DNA of 64,000 bases from Planctomycetota bacterium (GCA_029260795.1 JAJDCO010000135.1:124001-188000), one strand, 5' to 3'. Counted from the first letter of the stretch, positions 52,083-61,641 are shown. The notes: a model not told the origin generated them from the sequence alone. Numbers and translations: made by a program.

Positions 52083-53326
52083 CGTCCCCGCTCCTCATTC
52101 CCATGGCCCCTCTCGAGCGGCTCGCCTGCCACTCCCTCGCGCGGTGCTCCGTACGGGAGCGCGGGATCACTGCCAGGGTAGGGCGTGAATGCGATTCCGT
52201 TGCTCAGCCAGAGCTGGGGAGCTTCCGACCAAGACGAGGCCGCCAGATCGGACACGCCGTCACCGTCGATGTCTTGGATGACCAAGTCGTAGTAGATCGC
52301 GGCTCCCCCTTGAGGATTGGCTCCTTCCCAGGGACGGAAGTCGCCGCTTCCGTCACCGATCCAGACGTGGACGCCCGGTTGATCGGCATAGAGCGAGCTG
52401 GTGACCAGGTCGATCGAGCCATCTCCCGCGAGCTGCCCTGCCGCCACTCGCCAGAAACGGCCCTCGTCGGTGAGGCAAATCTCCTCCCAGCGCCCGTCCT
52501 CGTCGCGGTCGTAGTAGACGAGCCCGTCGGCGGCGCGGGCGACGGCCACCTCCATCTCACCATCCCCGTCCAGGTCGGCGGCGCAGACTCCGTGGGTCGG
52601 AACGCGCCCGAGACGAACGGCCGGATGCCAACCCCCGCGTCGATCACTGAGCCAAAGGTAGGCGCCACCCTGGAGGCTGCTGGCCGCTCCGATCAGATCG
52701 AGCGCTCCGTCACCATCGACGTCGACGACTTCGACATCGGTGAACGACTCGGTCGAACGGGGACCGCGCGGCATGGACCAGGTGAGAGGCTCGAGGGCGT
52801 AGCACACGAGCACACCTTGAGAGTCGAGCGGCGAGTGATCGGCGAGAACGATGTCGATCCAACCGTTACCATCGACGTCCGCCAGGCAGACGTCTTCGAA
52901 CTCTCCGTGAAGGGCGAGCTCCCCTTGGCGTTCGAAGTTGCCTTCGCCATCACCCGTCCAGATCTCGACCGCCCGCTCGGTGGTCACCACGAGGTCCAGA
53001 TCTCGATCGCGATCGAGATCTGCCACCGCGACACTTCGAGTCGGTCGGTGAGCCTTGAGCTCACGGGAGTGCCAACGGCCGGCACTTCCGAAGAACAAGA
53101 CGATGGCATCGTTCTCGGGCTCCGTCGTGACGATGTCGACGAAGCCATCTCGATCGAGATCGACGACCGCCAAGCCCTGGTATCGACCCTGCCGTGTCGG
53201 GCCTCGCTCCTCTCGCCACCACGCGCCGTCGAGACTCCGACAGCCGTTGAGACCCGGCAGGAGGATCAGCGCGCCGAGGCCGACGATCGCGAGCCGCGAC
53301 CAGAGACTTCCGATAACTCGCACCAT
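52079..53326 (-). CDS. FG-GAP/VCBS-repeat lipoprotein
   Basis: This 415-residue protein has a lipoprotein signal ending LLPGLNGC at about residue 29. About eight FG-GAP repeats follow, each with a calcium-type DxDxDGxxD loop (VVDLDRDGFVDIV; VADLDRDRDLDLV; LADVDGNGWIDIV; VVDVDGDGALDLI; AADLDGDGEMEVA; IQDIDGDGVSDLA), forming a seven- or eight-bladed propeller. It lies between the Wza-like and Wzz genes with a 1-nt and a 4-nt overlap. This is an unusual component for the export machine, perhaps a periplasmic glycan-binding or assembly factor. Confidence 0.85.
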   Translation of the reverse strand: MVRVIGSLWSRLAIVGLGALILLPGLNGCRSLDGAWWREERGPTRQGRYQGLAVVDLDRDGFVDIVTTEPENDAIVLFFGSAGRWHSRELKAHRPTRSVAVADLDRDRDLDLVVTTERAVEIWTGDGEGNFERQGELALHGEFEDVCLADVDGNGWIDIVLADHSPLDSQGVLVCYALEPLTWSMPRGPRSTESFTDVEVVDVDGDGALDLIGAASSLQGGAYLWLSDRRGGWHPAVRLGRVPTHGVCAADLDGDGEMEVAVARAADGLVYYDRDEDGRWEEICLTDEGRFWRVAAGQLAGDGSIDLVTSSLYADQPGVHVWIGDGSGDFRPWEGANPQGGAAIYYDLVIQDIDGDGVSDLAASSWSEAPQLWLSNGIAFTPYPGSDPALPYGAPREGVAGEPLERGHGNEERGR

Positions 53327-54393
53327 CAGAAGTCTCCGTCCATCACGGCCGCCGCGCTCGCCCCGAGGAGGATCGCCCCGAATGAGGGCGTCAGCCGTGA
53401 GATCACGTAGTTAAACTCTCCGAGGAAGCGCTTCGGCACGTAGACGATGTCGCCGTCTTGCAGACGAAAGTCCTGCTCCAGCCGCCCCTCTTCGAGAATC
53501 GCCTCGGCGTCGACGATCCGGTAGAAGGGCTGCTTGGCGTCCCCGCGGATGATGTACACCTCGTCGCATTCCGCGTCCGGAGCGAAGCCACCGGCACGGG
53601 CGATCATCTGGGTCACCGTCTCTCGACGCAGCAGTGGATACAGCCCCGGTGTCCGCACGTCTCCCAAGACCGAGACCGTACCGCGATAGGCCTCATGCAC
53701 GTAGATCACGTCGCCCGGGAAGATCTTGATGTTGAGGCTGAGGTCACCATCCAAGAGCCGCTTCAGATCGACGTCGATCCGCGTGTCCCCGGTTCGCACG
53801 ATCGTGCACTTCTCCGGGGGGATACGCTCGTCGGAGCTCGACGGGATACCTCCACCCAGGGACAGCACCGCCAAGAGCTCGGTGGCTCCGTCGAGGTCCA
53901 CAGCGCCCGGATTCTTGATGCGCCCGAGCAGGTAGGCCCGCGCGTTCGCGAACTCCTTCGGGATCACCGCCACTCGCGGGTCGAGGTAGTACTCGAGCAT
54001 CGACTCCCGGATCCGACCCGCCGCTTGAGTGCGCGTCAGGCTCGCCAGGTCGATGTCACCAAAGAGCGGGATCGAGATCATGCCTTCGGGGCTGAGTCGG
54101 TACTCTCGCGAGAAGCTCGGCTCCTGCCATACGTCGAGCTCGACCAGATCACCGGCGCCCAGTCGGTAGATGTACGGCGGCTCCTCTTGATCGAGCTCGT
54201 GCACCGGCACCAGGTCCCAGCCTTCCTCGACATCGGGCACCTCACTCGACTCGGAGAGCCCGCGATCGATCTCGGCCAAGTGCGGGAGAGGCACCATCGT
54301 GGGCTGCCGACAAGCCGCCATGCACAGTAGGACTAACGCAAGCCGGCGCCCGATCGGCGCCGGATCTTGGGGGGATGAGCGGTCTCGCTTCAT
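53326..54393 (-). CDS. Polysaccharide export outer-membrane lipoprotein (Wza-like)
   Basis: The start is ATG 54393; the 355-residue product has a lipobox LLCMAAC at about residue 28. The poly-export domain is clear (IYRLGAGDLVELDVWQEPSF; SREYRLSPEGMISIPLFGDI; YLDPRVAVIPKEFANARAYL). Two SLBB domains follow (LLGRIKNPGAVDL; VSVLGDVRTPGLYPLLRRET). The C-terminal hydrophobic stretch (AILLGASAAAVMDG) may form the outer-membrane helix. It is the first gene of the thirteen-gene - strand polysaccharide unit, and its promoter should lie in 54394-54609. Confidence 0.92.
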   Translation of the reverse strand: MKRDRSSPQDPAPIGRRLALVLLCMAACRQPTMVPLPHLAEIDRGLSESSEVPDVEEGWDLVPVHELDQEEPPYIYRLGAGDLVELDVWQEPSFSREYRLSPEGMISIPLFGDIDLASLTRTQAAGRIRESMLEYYLDPRVAVIPKEFANARAYLLGRIKNPGAVDLDGATELLAVLSLGGGIPSSSDERIPPEKCTIVRTGDTRIDVDLKRLLDGDLSLNIKIFPGDVIYVHEAYRGTVSVLGDVRTPGLYPLLRRETVTQMIARAGGFAPDAECDEVYIIRGDAKQPFYRIVDAEAILEEGRLEQDFRLQDGDIVYVPKRFLGEFNYVISRLTPSFGAILLGASAAAVMDGDF

Positions 54394-54609
54394 GGTCTCG
54401 CGTCGGGGGGTTTTCACGGAGTGCTCCAGCCAGGTGGCCGACAACCTTCGTTTTCGTCAGGAGCTACGGGTCGTCTTGATGCCGAAATGCCAGCGCAGGC
54501 GAAGCCGCCGGGACCTTCCAGAAGATCTCCAGGGACCGATTTCGTTCCCCGAGCGGAAATACCGGCTCGAGCAGCCGATCCGGGGTTTCAAGCTCTGTAG
54601 CAACGCGTT

Positions 54610-55479
54610 ATGATCGATGGCTTCAGCTCGGATCCGTGGATCCGGGACGCGCCTCTGCCGCGTCGGACGTCCGCCGATCCGACGATATCGCCCATCTGGA
54701 GCCCGACGGTCTTGTCCCTGGCCACGCCGCAGCCCTTCGAAGGGTCTTCTCGAGACGCGGTGCCCGGCGATCGCGATCGCCCGAACGGCGGTCACGCTCT
54801 GTGGCTGGGTCGGACGGCCTATCGCCCCACCTGGGAGCTCCAGCGCAAGCTCCAAAAGGGCCGAATCGCCGAGAGCCTGCCCGACCTGCTCCTCCTCACC
54901 GAACACGGCCCGACCTACACCATCGGTCGGAGTGGTCATGCCGAGCACTTGCTTTGGGACGACGCTGAACGGGCGAGCCGCGGCATCGAGTTCGTCGAGG
55001 TCGATCGGGGTGGCGACATCACCTACCATGGCCCCGGGCAGCTCGTCGGCTACCCGATCGTCCACCTGGCCCGAGTCGGCCGAGACGTCCATGAGTACAT
55101 GCGGCGGCTCGAGCAGGTGCTGATCGACGTCCTGGGCGAGCTCGGAATCGAAGGCGGCCGACGCCCCGGCTTGACCGGCGTCTGGGTGGGGAGCGAAAAG
55201 GTTGCCGCTTTGGGCGTGCGCATCAGCCGATGGGTGGCGATGCACGGCTTCGCTCTCAACGTCGCGCCTGATCTGAGCCACTTCGGTGGCATCGTGCCGT
55301 GTGGAATACAGGATGGGAGCGTGACCTCGATCGAACGTCTCTTGGGACGAGCGATCCATTTAGCCGAGGTGATCCCGACTGTCGTTCGCAGCTTCGAGTC
55401 CGCGTTCGGGCTCGAGCTCCCCTACGAGTCGGCCGGGCAGGCCTGGCTCGACAACGAATTGAGAAAGCTCGAGGGATGA
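54610..55479 (+). CDS. lipB: Octanoyltransferase LipB
   Basis: The enzyme moves octanoyl from acyl carrier protein to lipoyl domains. The core starts near residue 63 (HALWLGRTAYRPTWELQRKL) and keeps RGGDITYHGPGQLVGYPI, the Lys of EKVAALGVRISRWVAMHG and the nucleophile Cys of FGGIVPCGI. The frame opens at ATG 54610 with about 55 non-homologous residues and no ribosome site; a GTG at 54760 is a plausible later start. Its stop overlaps the E1alpha start as ATGA. Its clients here are E2 (57498-58730) and GcvH. Confidence 0.92.
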   Translation: MIDGFSSDPWIRDAPLPRRTSADPTISPIWSPTVLSLATPQPFEGSSRDAVPGDRDRPNGGHALWLGRTAYRPTWELQRKLQKGRIAESLPDLLLLTEHGPTYTIGRSGHAEHLLWDDAERASRGIEFVEVDRGGDITYHGPGQLVGYPIVHLARVGRDVHEYMRRLEQVLIDVLGELGIEGGRRPGLTGVWVGSEKVAALGVRISRWVAMHGFALNVAPDLSHFGGIVPCGIQDGSVTSIERLLGRAIHLAEVIPTVVRSFESAFGLELPYESAGQAWLDNELRKLEG

Positions 55480-56492
55480 CCGACATCCAGCGATCCGCGA
55501 AGGCCTCCGATCCCGGCGCCCACTTGGGTCCCGACGATCTTCGGCGAATCCATTACTACCTCAAGCTCACACAGGCCTTCGAGGAGCGCCTGATTCGCCT
55601 GTACAAGCAAGGCCAGATCGTCGGTGGCGTCTACACGAGCCGTGGCAACGAGGCGACTGCCGTTGGAAGTGCCTTCGCGCTCGAGGCCCGCGACGTTCTC
55701 ACGCCCATGCACCGTGATCTGGGGGCCGCGCTCGTCAAGGGCGATCCCATCCGCGAGCTGATGTGCCAGTTCTTGGCCCGCGGCAACTCGCCGACGAAGG
55801 GGAAGGACAGCAACCTTCACCACGGATCTCGAGAGCGCAACACCCTCGGCATGATCAGCCACCTCGGCGCGATGATTCCGGTGACGGTCGGTGCGGCGCT
55901 GGCCGAGAAGATGCGGGGCAGCGGCGCGGTCGCCCTCACCTACATCGGTGACGGCGGCTCGAGCATCGGCGACTTCCACGAGGGGCTGAACTTCGCCGCC
56001 GTCTATCGCCTCCCTTTCATCTTGATCATCGAGAACAACCAGTACGCTTTCTCGACGCCGACTCGGCAGCAGTACCTCTGTCAGCGCCTCGCCGATCGAG
56101 GGGTCGCCTATGGCATCCCGGGTGTTCAGGTCGACGGCACCGACGTGCTGGCGGTCTACGAGGCGACGCGTGACGCGACCGAGCGAGCGCGGCGCGGCGA
56201 CGGACCGACGCTGATCGAGTCGATCACGATGCGCATGCGAGGTCACTCCGAGGCCGACAACTTCAGCTACGTGCCCAAGGAGATGCTGGAGGCTTGGGAT
56301 GCGAAGGAGCCCGTGGCTCGCTTCGAGAATCGCTTGCTGGAACAAGGGCTCTTGGACGCGGCGCAGGTGATCGCGACCGAAGAGCGCATCGCGGCCGTGC
56401 TCGACGATGCCACCCAGTTTGCGCTCGACTCTCCGATGGCCGAGCCCGCCGAAGCGGCGCGCGGCGTCTACGCCCCCTCGAAGGAAGACTGA
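55476..56492 (+). CDS. 2-oxoacid dehydrogenase E1 alpha subunit
   Basis: This 338-residue subunit, starting at the ATGA overlap with lipB, binds thiamine diphosphate (GDGGSSIGDFHEGLNFAAVY ... IENNQYAFSTPTRQQYL, the GDG-to-NN motif). RGHSEADNFSY is the region phosphorylated in animal enzymes. It decarboxylates pyruvate or branched-chain 2-oxoacids together with E1beta. Sequence style is between pyruvate, acetoin and branched-chain types, so the substrate is left open. Confidence 0.93.
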   Translation: MTDIQRSAKASDPGAHLGPDDLRRIHYYLKLTQAFEERLIRLYKQGQIVGGVYTSRGNEATAVGSAFALEARDVLTPMHRDLGAALVKGDPIRELMCQFLARGNSPTKGKDSNLHHGSRERNTLGMISHLGAMIPVTVGAALAEKMRGSGAVALTYIGDGGSSIGDFHEGLNFAAVYRLPFILIIENNQYAFSTPTRQQYLCQRLADRGVAYGIPGVQVDGTDVLAVYEATRDATERARRGDGPTLIESITMRMRGHSEADNFSYVPKEMLEAWDAKEPVARFENRLLEQGLLDAAQVIATEERIAAVLDDATQFALDSPMAEPAEAARGVYAPSKED

Positions 56493-56505
56493 GGACTCCG
56501 ACCCG

Positions 56506-57480
56506 ATGAGTGAGGTGACTTATCTCGAGGCCATTCGTCAGGCCCTCGAAGAAGAGATGGACCGTGATCCCTCGGTGTTCCTCCTCGGCGAGGACATCGG
56601 AGCGTACGGGGGCGCCTTCAAGGTGACGGCCGGCTTCCAGGAGCGCTTCGGAGCCGAGCGGGTGCTGGACACGCCGTTGGCCGAGTCGGCGATCATCGGT
56701 GTGGCGGCGGGTGCTGCGCTGCGCGGCTATCGTCCAATTGCCGAGATGCAGTTCAGCGACTTCATCACCTGCGGCTTCAATCAGCTCGTCAACTTCGCGG
56801 CCAAGACCCACTACCGTTACGAGGAGCCGGTCCCCATGGTCGTCCGCTGCCCAACCGGTGGCTACATCCACGGAGGCCCCTTCCACTCCCAGAGTACCGA
56901 AGCCTGGTTCTTCCACGTGCCCGGGCTCAAGCTCGTGGCTCCCTCGACTCCCGCCGATGCCAAGGGCCTGTTGAAGGCAGCCATCCGCGATGACAATCCT
57001 GTGCTCTTCTTCGAGCACAAGTTCCTCTACCGCCGTGCCAAAGGTGAGGTCGACGGCGACGTCGTGATCCCGATCGGGAAAGCACGCTGCGCTCGGTCGG
57101 GCGACGCCGCCACCGTCGTCACCTACGGAGCCACCGTCGGGCTCTGCCTCGAGGCAGCGGAGTCGATTGCTCAATCGGGCGGTGACGAGGTCGAGGTGAT
57201 CGATCTCCGCTCGCTTCTCCCCTTCGACAAGGAGACGATCCTCGAGTCAGTGCGACGAACCGGTCGCCTGCTCATCGTTCACGAGGACACGCTCACGGGC
57301 GGAATCGGCGGCGAGATCGCGGCCGTCGTCGCCGCGGACGCTTTCGAGCATCTGGACGCTCCCGTCCGACGGGTCGCTTCGCTCGATACGCCGGTTCCGT
57401 TCGCACCTCCGATGGAGGAGCACTTCTTCCCCAACGTCGCCAAGATCGAGTCCGCCCTGCGCGAGCTGCTGGCCTACTAA
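56506..57480 (+). CDS. 2-oxoacid dehydrogenase E1 beta subunit
   Basis: This 324-residue transketolase-type subunit (MSEVTYLEAIRQALEEEMDR; LLGEDIGAYGGAFKVTAGFQ; AESAIIGVAAGAALRGYRPI; VRCPTGGYIHGGPFHSQSTE) completes the E1 heterotetramer. The C-terminal domain carries IDLRSLLPFDKETI and HEDTLTGGIGGEI. It lies 13 nt after E1alpha and 17 nt before E2. Confidence 0.94.
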   Translation: MSEVTYLEAIRQALEEEMDRDPSVFLLGEDIGAYGGAFKVTAGFQERFGAERVLDTPLAESAIIGVAAGAALRGYRPIAEMQFSDFITCGFNQLVNFAAKTHYRYEEPVPMVVRCPTGGYIHGGPFHSQSTEAWFFHVPGLKLVAPSTPADAKGLLKAAIRDDNPVLFFEHKFLYRRAKGEVDGDVVIPIGKARCARSGDAATVVTYGATVGLCLEAAESIAQSGGDEVEVIDLRSLLPFDKETILESVRRTGRLLIVHEDTLTGGIGGEIAAVVAADAFEHLDAPVRRVASLDTPVPFAPPMEEHFFPNVAKIESALRELLAY

Positions 57481-57497
57481 GCGGAGAGCCTCGAGCC

Positions 57498-58730
57498 GTG
57501 AAGATCGACATCGTCATGCCCCAGCTCGGTCAGAGCATTGCCGAGGGAACGGTCGTCCGTTGGGTCAAGCAACCCGGTGATCGCGTCGAGCGCGATGAGA
57601 CCGTCTTGGAGGTCAGCACCGACAAGGTTGAGTCCGAGGTTCCTTCCCCGGCCGCCGGCACCTTGGCCGAGATCTTGGTCGAGGCCGGTACGACCGTCGA
57701 GGTCGGCACTCGCATCGCCCGGCTCGAGAGCGATTCCGAGGTGCCGGCCGAGGTGGTGGCGGCTGCCGTGACGTCCACGGCCACCACCTCGTCCCCGCCC
57801 ACGGCCACCCGAGCCGCGAGACTTCCGCCCTCCCGGTCCGGCAGCCGCTTCTACTCGCCGGCCGTCCGCCGATTGGCGCGCGAAGCAGGGCTCGGCCTCG
57901 GACAGCTCGACCATCTCTCCGGCTCCGGTGCGGGAGGCCGCCTCACCAAGAACGACCTCAGTGCGCATCTGGCCGGGAGCACTCTGACCGCTCCGAACCG
58001 AGCACCGATCGCCGCCACTCTCCCCGTCGACGGGGACTTCGACATCGAGCCGATGGATTCGATGCGCCAGGCCATCGCCGCCCACATGACCCAGAGCGTT
58101 CAGACCTCGGCTCACGTGACGACGGTGCAGGAAGCGGACGTGACTGGCATTGTCCGCTACCGCAGCGCTCATCGCGAGGCCTTCGAGCGGAGCGAGGGCT
58201 TCTCCCTCACCGCGCTCCCGTTCGTGGCGTCGGTCGTTGCCCGCAGCTTGCGCGAGTTTCCTTGGGTGAACGCCTCGGTCGATGGCGATCGCATTCTGGT
58301 ACATCGCCGCGTCCATCTCGGCATCGCCGTCTCGCTCGACCGAGGACTGGTCGTTCCAGTCGTGCGAGATGCGGACTCCTTGACCGTGCGAGGCCTGGCC
58401 CGTGCGATTCAAGATCTGGCTCGCCGAGCGCGCGCGGGTGAGCTCGGGAGCGAGGCCTTCCGCGGAGCCACGTTCACGATCACGAACCCAGGCATCTTCG
58501 GCAGCTTGATCGGGACGCCGATTATCAGCCAGCCCCAGGTCGCGATTCTGTCGACGGGTGTCATTCAGAAGCGGGCGGTGGTGGTTGCGGACGATGCGAT
58601 CGCGGTGCGCTCGATGGTGTACCTCTCTCTTTCTTACGATCATCGCTTGATCGATGGCGCACTGGCGGGACGCTTCATCCGAAGCATCGTGAACGGGCTG
58701 GAATCACCCGAGCTCGTGCGCGGAATCTGA
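57498..58730 (+). CDS. 2-oxoacid dehydrogenase E2 (dihydrolipoamide acyltransferase)
   Basis: The 410-residue protein has one lipoyl domain at 1-75 (lipoyl Lys 43 in VSTDKVESEV) and a Thr/Ser/Pro linker. A peripheral subunit-binding domain spans about 115-155 (FYSPAVRRLAREAGLGLGQL). The acyltransferase domain ends in SYDHRLIDGALAGRF with catalytic His near 382. The start is GTG 57498. No E3 gene is adjacent, so dihydrolipoyl dehydrogenase is encoded elsewhere and may be shared with the glycine cleavage system. Confidence 0.94.
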   Translation: MKIDIVMPQLGQSIAEGTVVRWVKQPGDRVERDETVLEVSTDKVESEVPSPAAGTLAEILVEAGTTVEVGTRIARLESDSEVPAEVVAAAVTSTATTSSPPTATRAARLPPSRSGSRFYSPAVRRLAREAGLGLGQLDHLSGSGAGGRLTKNDLSAHLAGSTLTAPNRAPIAATLPVDGDFDIEPMDSMRQAIAAHMTQSVQTSAHVTTVQEADVTGIVRYRSAHREAFERSEGFSLTALPFVASVVARSLREFPWVNASVDGDRILVHRRVHLGIAVSLDRGLVVPVVRDADSLTVRGLARAIQDLARRARAGELGSEAFRGATFTITNPGIFGSLIGTPIISQPQVAILSTGVIQKRAVVVADDAIAVRSMVYLSLSYDHRLIDGALAGRFIRSIVNGLESPELVRGI

Positions 58731-58744
58731 TCGGAGAGGATTCC

Positions 58745-59290
58745 ATGACACGACTTCGCCGTGAGCGTTGCTCTCTCCTGATCGTCGACCTGCAGAAGCG
58801 CCTGATGGACATCGTGGTGCGCCGTGACTCGACGATCGGAAACATTCTTCGATTGCTGGAGGCCACCCGAATCCTCGAGGTTCCGATCTTGGCGACCGAT
58901 CAGAACCGGAAGGTCTTCGGCTCTACCCTCGATGCCATTCGAGAGCGTCTTCCCTCTCCCCCTTCCGACAAGCTGATCTTCAGTGCCTTCGCGCACGAGC
59001 CCATTCACGCGGCGCTCGAGCGATCGGGGCGTCGACAGCTCCTCGTCACGGGCATCATGACGAACGTCTGCGTGCTTCAGACGACGCTCGATGCCTTGGA
59101 GGACGGCTTTGCAGTCCATGTGGTCGCGGACGCCGTGACAGCGGCCGACGAGAACGACCATCAAGTCGGTCTCGATCGACTCCGCCAAGCCGGCGCAATC
59201 ATCACGAACACCGAGACCACCATCTACGAGCTCTTGGAGCGAGCCGGAACCGACGAGTTCCGCGCCTGCCTCCCGCTCCTCCGGCGCTAG
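58745..59290 (+). CDS. Isochorismatase-like cysteine hydrolase
   Basis: This 181-residue hydrolase has the full Asp-Lys-Cys triad: D15 (LLIVDLQ), K76 (PSDKLIFSAF) and C109 (VTGIMTNVCVLQTTLDALED). The cis-peptide context and HVVADAV strand fit the nicotinamidase/isochorismatase superfamily. The substrate is unknown; the single-domain short form matches YcaC-like members. It follows E2 by 14 nt and may be cotranscribed. Confidence 0.88.
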   Translation: MTRLRRERCSLLIVDLQKRLMDIVVRRDSTIGNILRLLEATRILEVPILATDQNRKVFGSTLDAIRERLPSPPSDKLIFSAFAHEPIHAALERSGRRQLLVTGIMTNVCVLQTTLDALEDGFAVHVVADAVTAADENDHQVGLDRLRQAGAIITNTETTIYELLERAGTDEFRACLPLLRR

Positions 59291-59534
59291 CTGCTCGCCT
59301 CGGGCTGCAAGTCCGGCTCGAGGTTCTGGAGGCGACGAGGAATCTGGAGCCGACCGCCCAGGGCGTTTCGTAGGCGAGTTCCACAAAAGCGACGCGATGA
59401 CCGATACAGGGGGATGCGTCGTCACGGCGACGGTGAGTGGCCCTTCGGGAACGGAGGCTCGCTGGCGTTCTTTGGAATGGGCAAGCCCGCCCGAGGGGCG
59501 GTCGAGACTCGACTCCGGACACGAGGTGAGTCGG

Positions 59535-61628
59535 ATGGCAGAGCGGAACGAGTTGGATAGCCAGAATCTGGTGATCCGCGGGTTGGTCGTCGGGACGGTG
59601 CTCGGCCTTGCCGAGGCGCTGGCCGCACAGGTCCACGCGCAGGTGGCTTGGGAGACTCTGGCAGTCGGACTGGGTCTTTGGGTGGTCGCCGGAACTCTCG
59701 GCGGGATGGCCGTCCAGCTGGTGCGGTCCCTCGGCCCCCTTCGATTCAGCGGCGGTGGAGTGCTCGTCGGTGGCGCCCTGGCCGTCTATGGCATCGTGAT
59801 GCTCAATCATCAGGTGCTGCGCGGCGTCGGAGTCCTCGATCCGTCCTCGATCTTGGCAGCGGTCGGAGTCCTCGCCTGCGCGGGGCTCTTCGTCCTCTGC
59901 CTGGACCGACGCCTGGCCCAGGCTGACGTCACGCACTTCGCCTCGTACGCGTTCGCGATACTCGCCACCTTGGTGGGCGCGAACTTCCTGCGATCGGTCA
60001 TCACCCCGGATCCGATCTCGCTTCGAGGGATCCTGCTCGTGGCCGGTGCCTTCATCCTGGCTCCCGCGCTGGCGGGATTGCTCACGGCCGGGCTTCGACG
60101 CTTGCTCCGATTCGGATTACCGGATGGCCTCGCGACACCGCTGGCCGCGATCGCCATTGCGGCCATTCCGTTCGCCGCGGGCGTGGTCCTGGTTCGTCCG
60201 GCTTGGATCGGCATCCATGCCGAGCCCGCACGCGCACTCAACCGACCGGCCCGCCCCAACGTCTTGGTGGTCCTGCTCGATACGGTGCGCGCTGATCGCC
60301 TGTCTTGCTACGACCCGGAGGCACGGCCGACGCCGATCCTGGATGCGCTCGCCCAAGAAGGCACTCGCTTCCCCAACATGGTCTCCACATCACCGTGGAC
60401 CCTTCCGGCCCATGCCTCGTTGTTCACGAGTACCTATCCTTCTCGCCACGGCGCCGTCCATGTCGACAGCGATTGGCAGGGCCGACCGCTCGGCCGTGGC
60501 CTCCCGACCGTGGCCGAGATTCTCGCAGGCCAAGGCTACGAGACCTCGGCCATCGTCGCGAACCGCGGATTCCTCGATCCCTTCTTCGGACTCGATCGCG
60601 GCTTCGGTTGGTATGAGGTGCTGCATCCCAAGACCGACGGTCTATTCTGGAATCCGATCGCACAGCGGACGCCCTTGAGCCGCTACTACCGATTGAACCC
60701 GAACGTGCTCTCCCCGGCCGTCAACGAGCAGGCCTTGACTTGGATCGACGGACGCCCCGAGGCTCAGAAGCCCTTCTTCTTGTTCCTGAACTACATGGAC
60801 GCCCACGGGAGCCCGTTCTTGCCGGACTTCGGCGACCAGATGGGTGGCTTGGGCCTGACTCCCGGAGACATCGCCGATCTCTCCGATGTCCAGAGTGGTC
60901 ACGCGACGCTCGAGGACAATCAACGCTGGGATCTGGCGGCTTGGTACACCAAGGAGGTGCAGTTCCTCGATCACCAGCTCGGTCTTCTCTTCGATGAGCT
61001 CAAGCGACGCGAGGTGTGGGATGACACGCTCGTGATCGTCCTCTCCGATCACGGCGAGATGCTTGGAGAGCGAGGCGCGGTGGGACACGAGCTGTACCTG
61101 CAGGAAGAGGTTCTGCGGGTCCCTTTGATCGTGAAGTATCCGAAGGGTATGGCGGCTCCGGATACCAGTCGCTGGATCCAGACGGTCGACATCGCTCCGG
61201 AGATCCTCCGAGTGGCGGTGATCCCGACGCCTGACACTTTTCAGGGCATCTTGCCGGGTCAACGCACCGATCATCCGATCGCCGAGCTGTACTCCAACCG
61301 GACGATGCGATCGATCAGTAAGGCACGCTTCGGGAATGACCTGACCGCGGTCTACTCGGACACGCCTCCGGGTTGGAAGTACATCAGTGGCGGCGCCGAG
61401 GAGCAGCTCTTCGACCTCGAGAACGACCCCCGTCAAGCCAAGAACGCCGCCAAGTCTCATCCGAAGATGACCAACCTCCTCCGCCGGCGCTTCGCTCGTT
61501 GGCTCAGCTCGTTCGAGAGGTACCGCCCCGCCGAATCGGCAGAGCCGCCGGTGGCGGCGGAAGCTCAGCGAGCGCAGGAGAACGTGCGGCGTCTCGGCTA
61601 CGCGGGCGGCGGAAGCTCAAAGCGCTAG
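59535..61628 (+). CDS. Membrane sulfatase/phosphodiesterase-superfamily protein
   Basis: The start is ATG 59535 with GAGGTGAG upstream; earlier in-frame codons have no homology. Of 697 residues, about 15-235 hold six or seven membrane helices and about 245-640 a sulfatase fold. Metal ligands are in VLVVLLDTVRADRLSCYD and VIVLSDHGEMLGERGAVGHE. The nucleophile region reads STSPWTLPAHASLFTSTYPS: Thr in place of the Cys/Ser of the CxPxR formylglycine motif, as in phosphotransferase/hydrolase members. Likely periplasmic action on a sulfated or phosphorylated glycan or lipid. Confidence 0.83.
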   Translation: MAERNELDSQNLVIRGLVVGTVLGLAEALAAQVHAQVAWETLAVGLGLWVVAGTLGGMAVQLVRSLGPLRFSGGGVLVGGALAVYGIVMLNHQVLRGVGVLDPSSILAAVGVLACAGLFVLCLDRRLAQADVTHFASYAFAILATLVGANFLRSVITPDPISLRGILLVAGAFILAPALAGLLTAGLRRLLRFGLPDGLATPLAAIAIAAIPFAAGVVLVRPAWIGIHAEPARALNRPARPNVLVVLLDTVRADRLSCYDPEARPTPILDALAQEGTRFPNMVSTSPWTLPAHASLFTSTYPSRHGAVHVDSDWQGRPLGRGLPTVAEILAGQGYETSAIVANRGFLDPFFGLDRGFGWYEVLHPKTDGLFWNPIAQRTPLSRYYRLNPNVLSPAVNEQALTWIDGRPEAQKPFFLFLNYMDAHGSPFLPDFGDQMGGLGLTPGDIADLSDVQSGHATLEDNQRWDLAAWYTKEVQFLDHQLGLLFDELKRREVWDDTLVIVLSDHGEMLGERGAVGHELYLQEEVLRVPLIVKYPKGMAAPDTSRWIQTVDIAPEILRVAVIPTPDTFQGILPGQRTDHPIAELYSNRTMRSISKARFGNDLTAVYSDTPPGWKYISGGAEEQLFDLENDPRQAKNAAKSHPKMTNLLRRRFARWLSSFERYRPAESAEPPVAAEAQRAQENVRRLGYAGGGSSKR

Positions 61629-61641
61629 CCATCGAGGGATG

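Noticed and set aside
52070-53410. Long + strand frame opposite the FG-GAP lipoprotein gene
   Set aside because: The DxDxDG repeats on the - strand create a regular antisense frame rich in Val/Asp/Ile; it is not a real protein.
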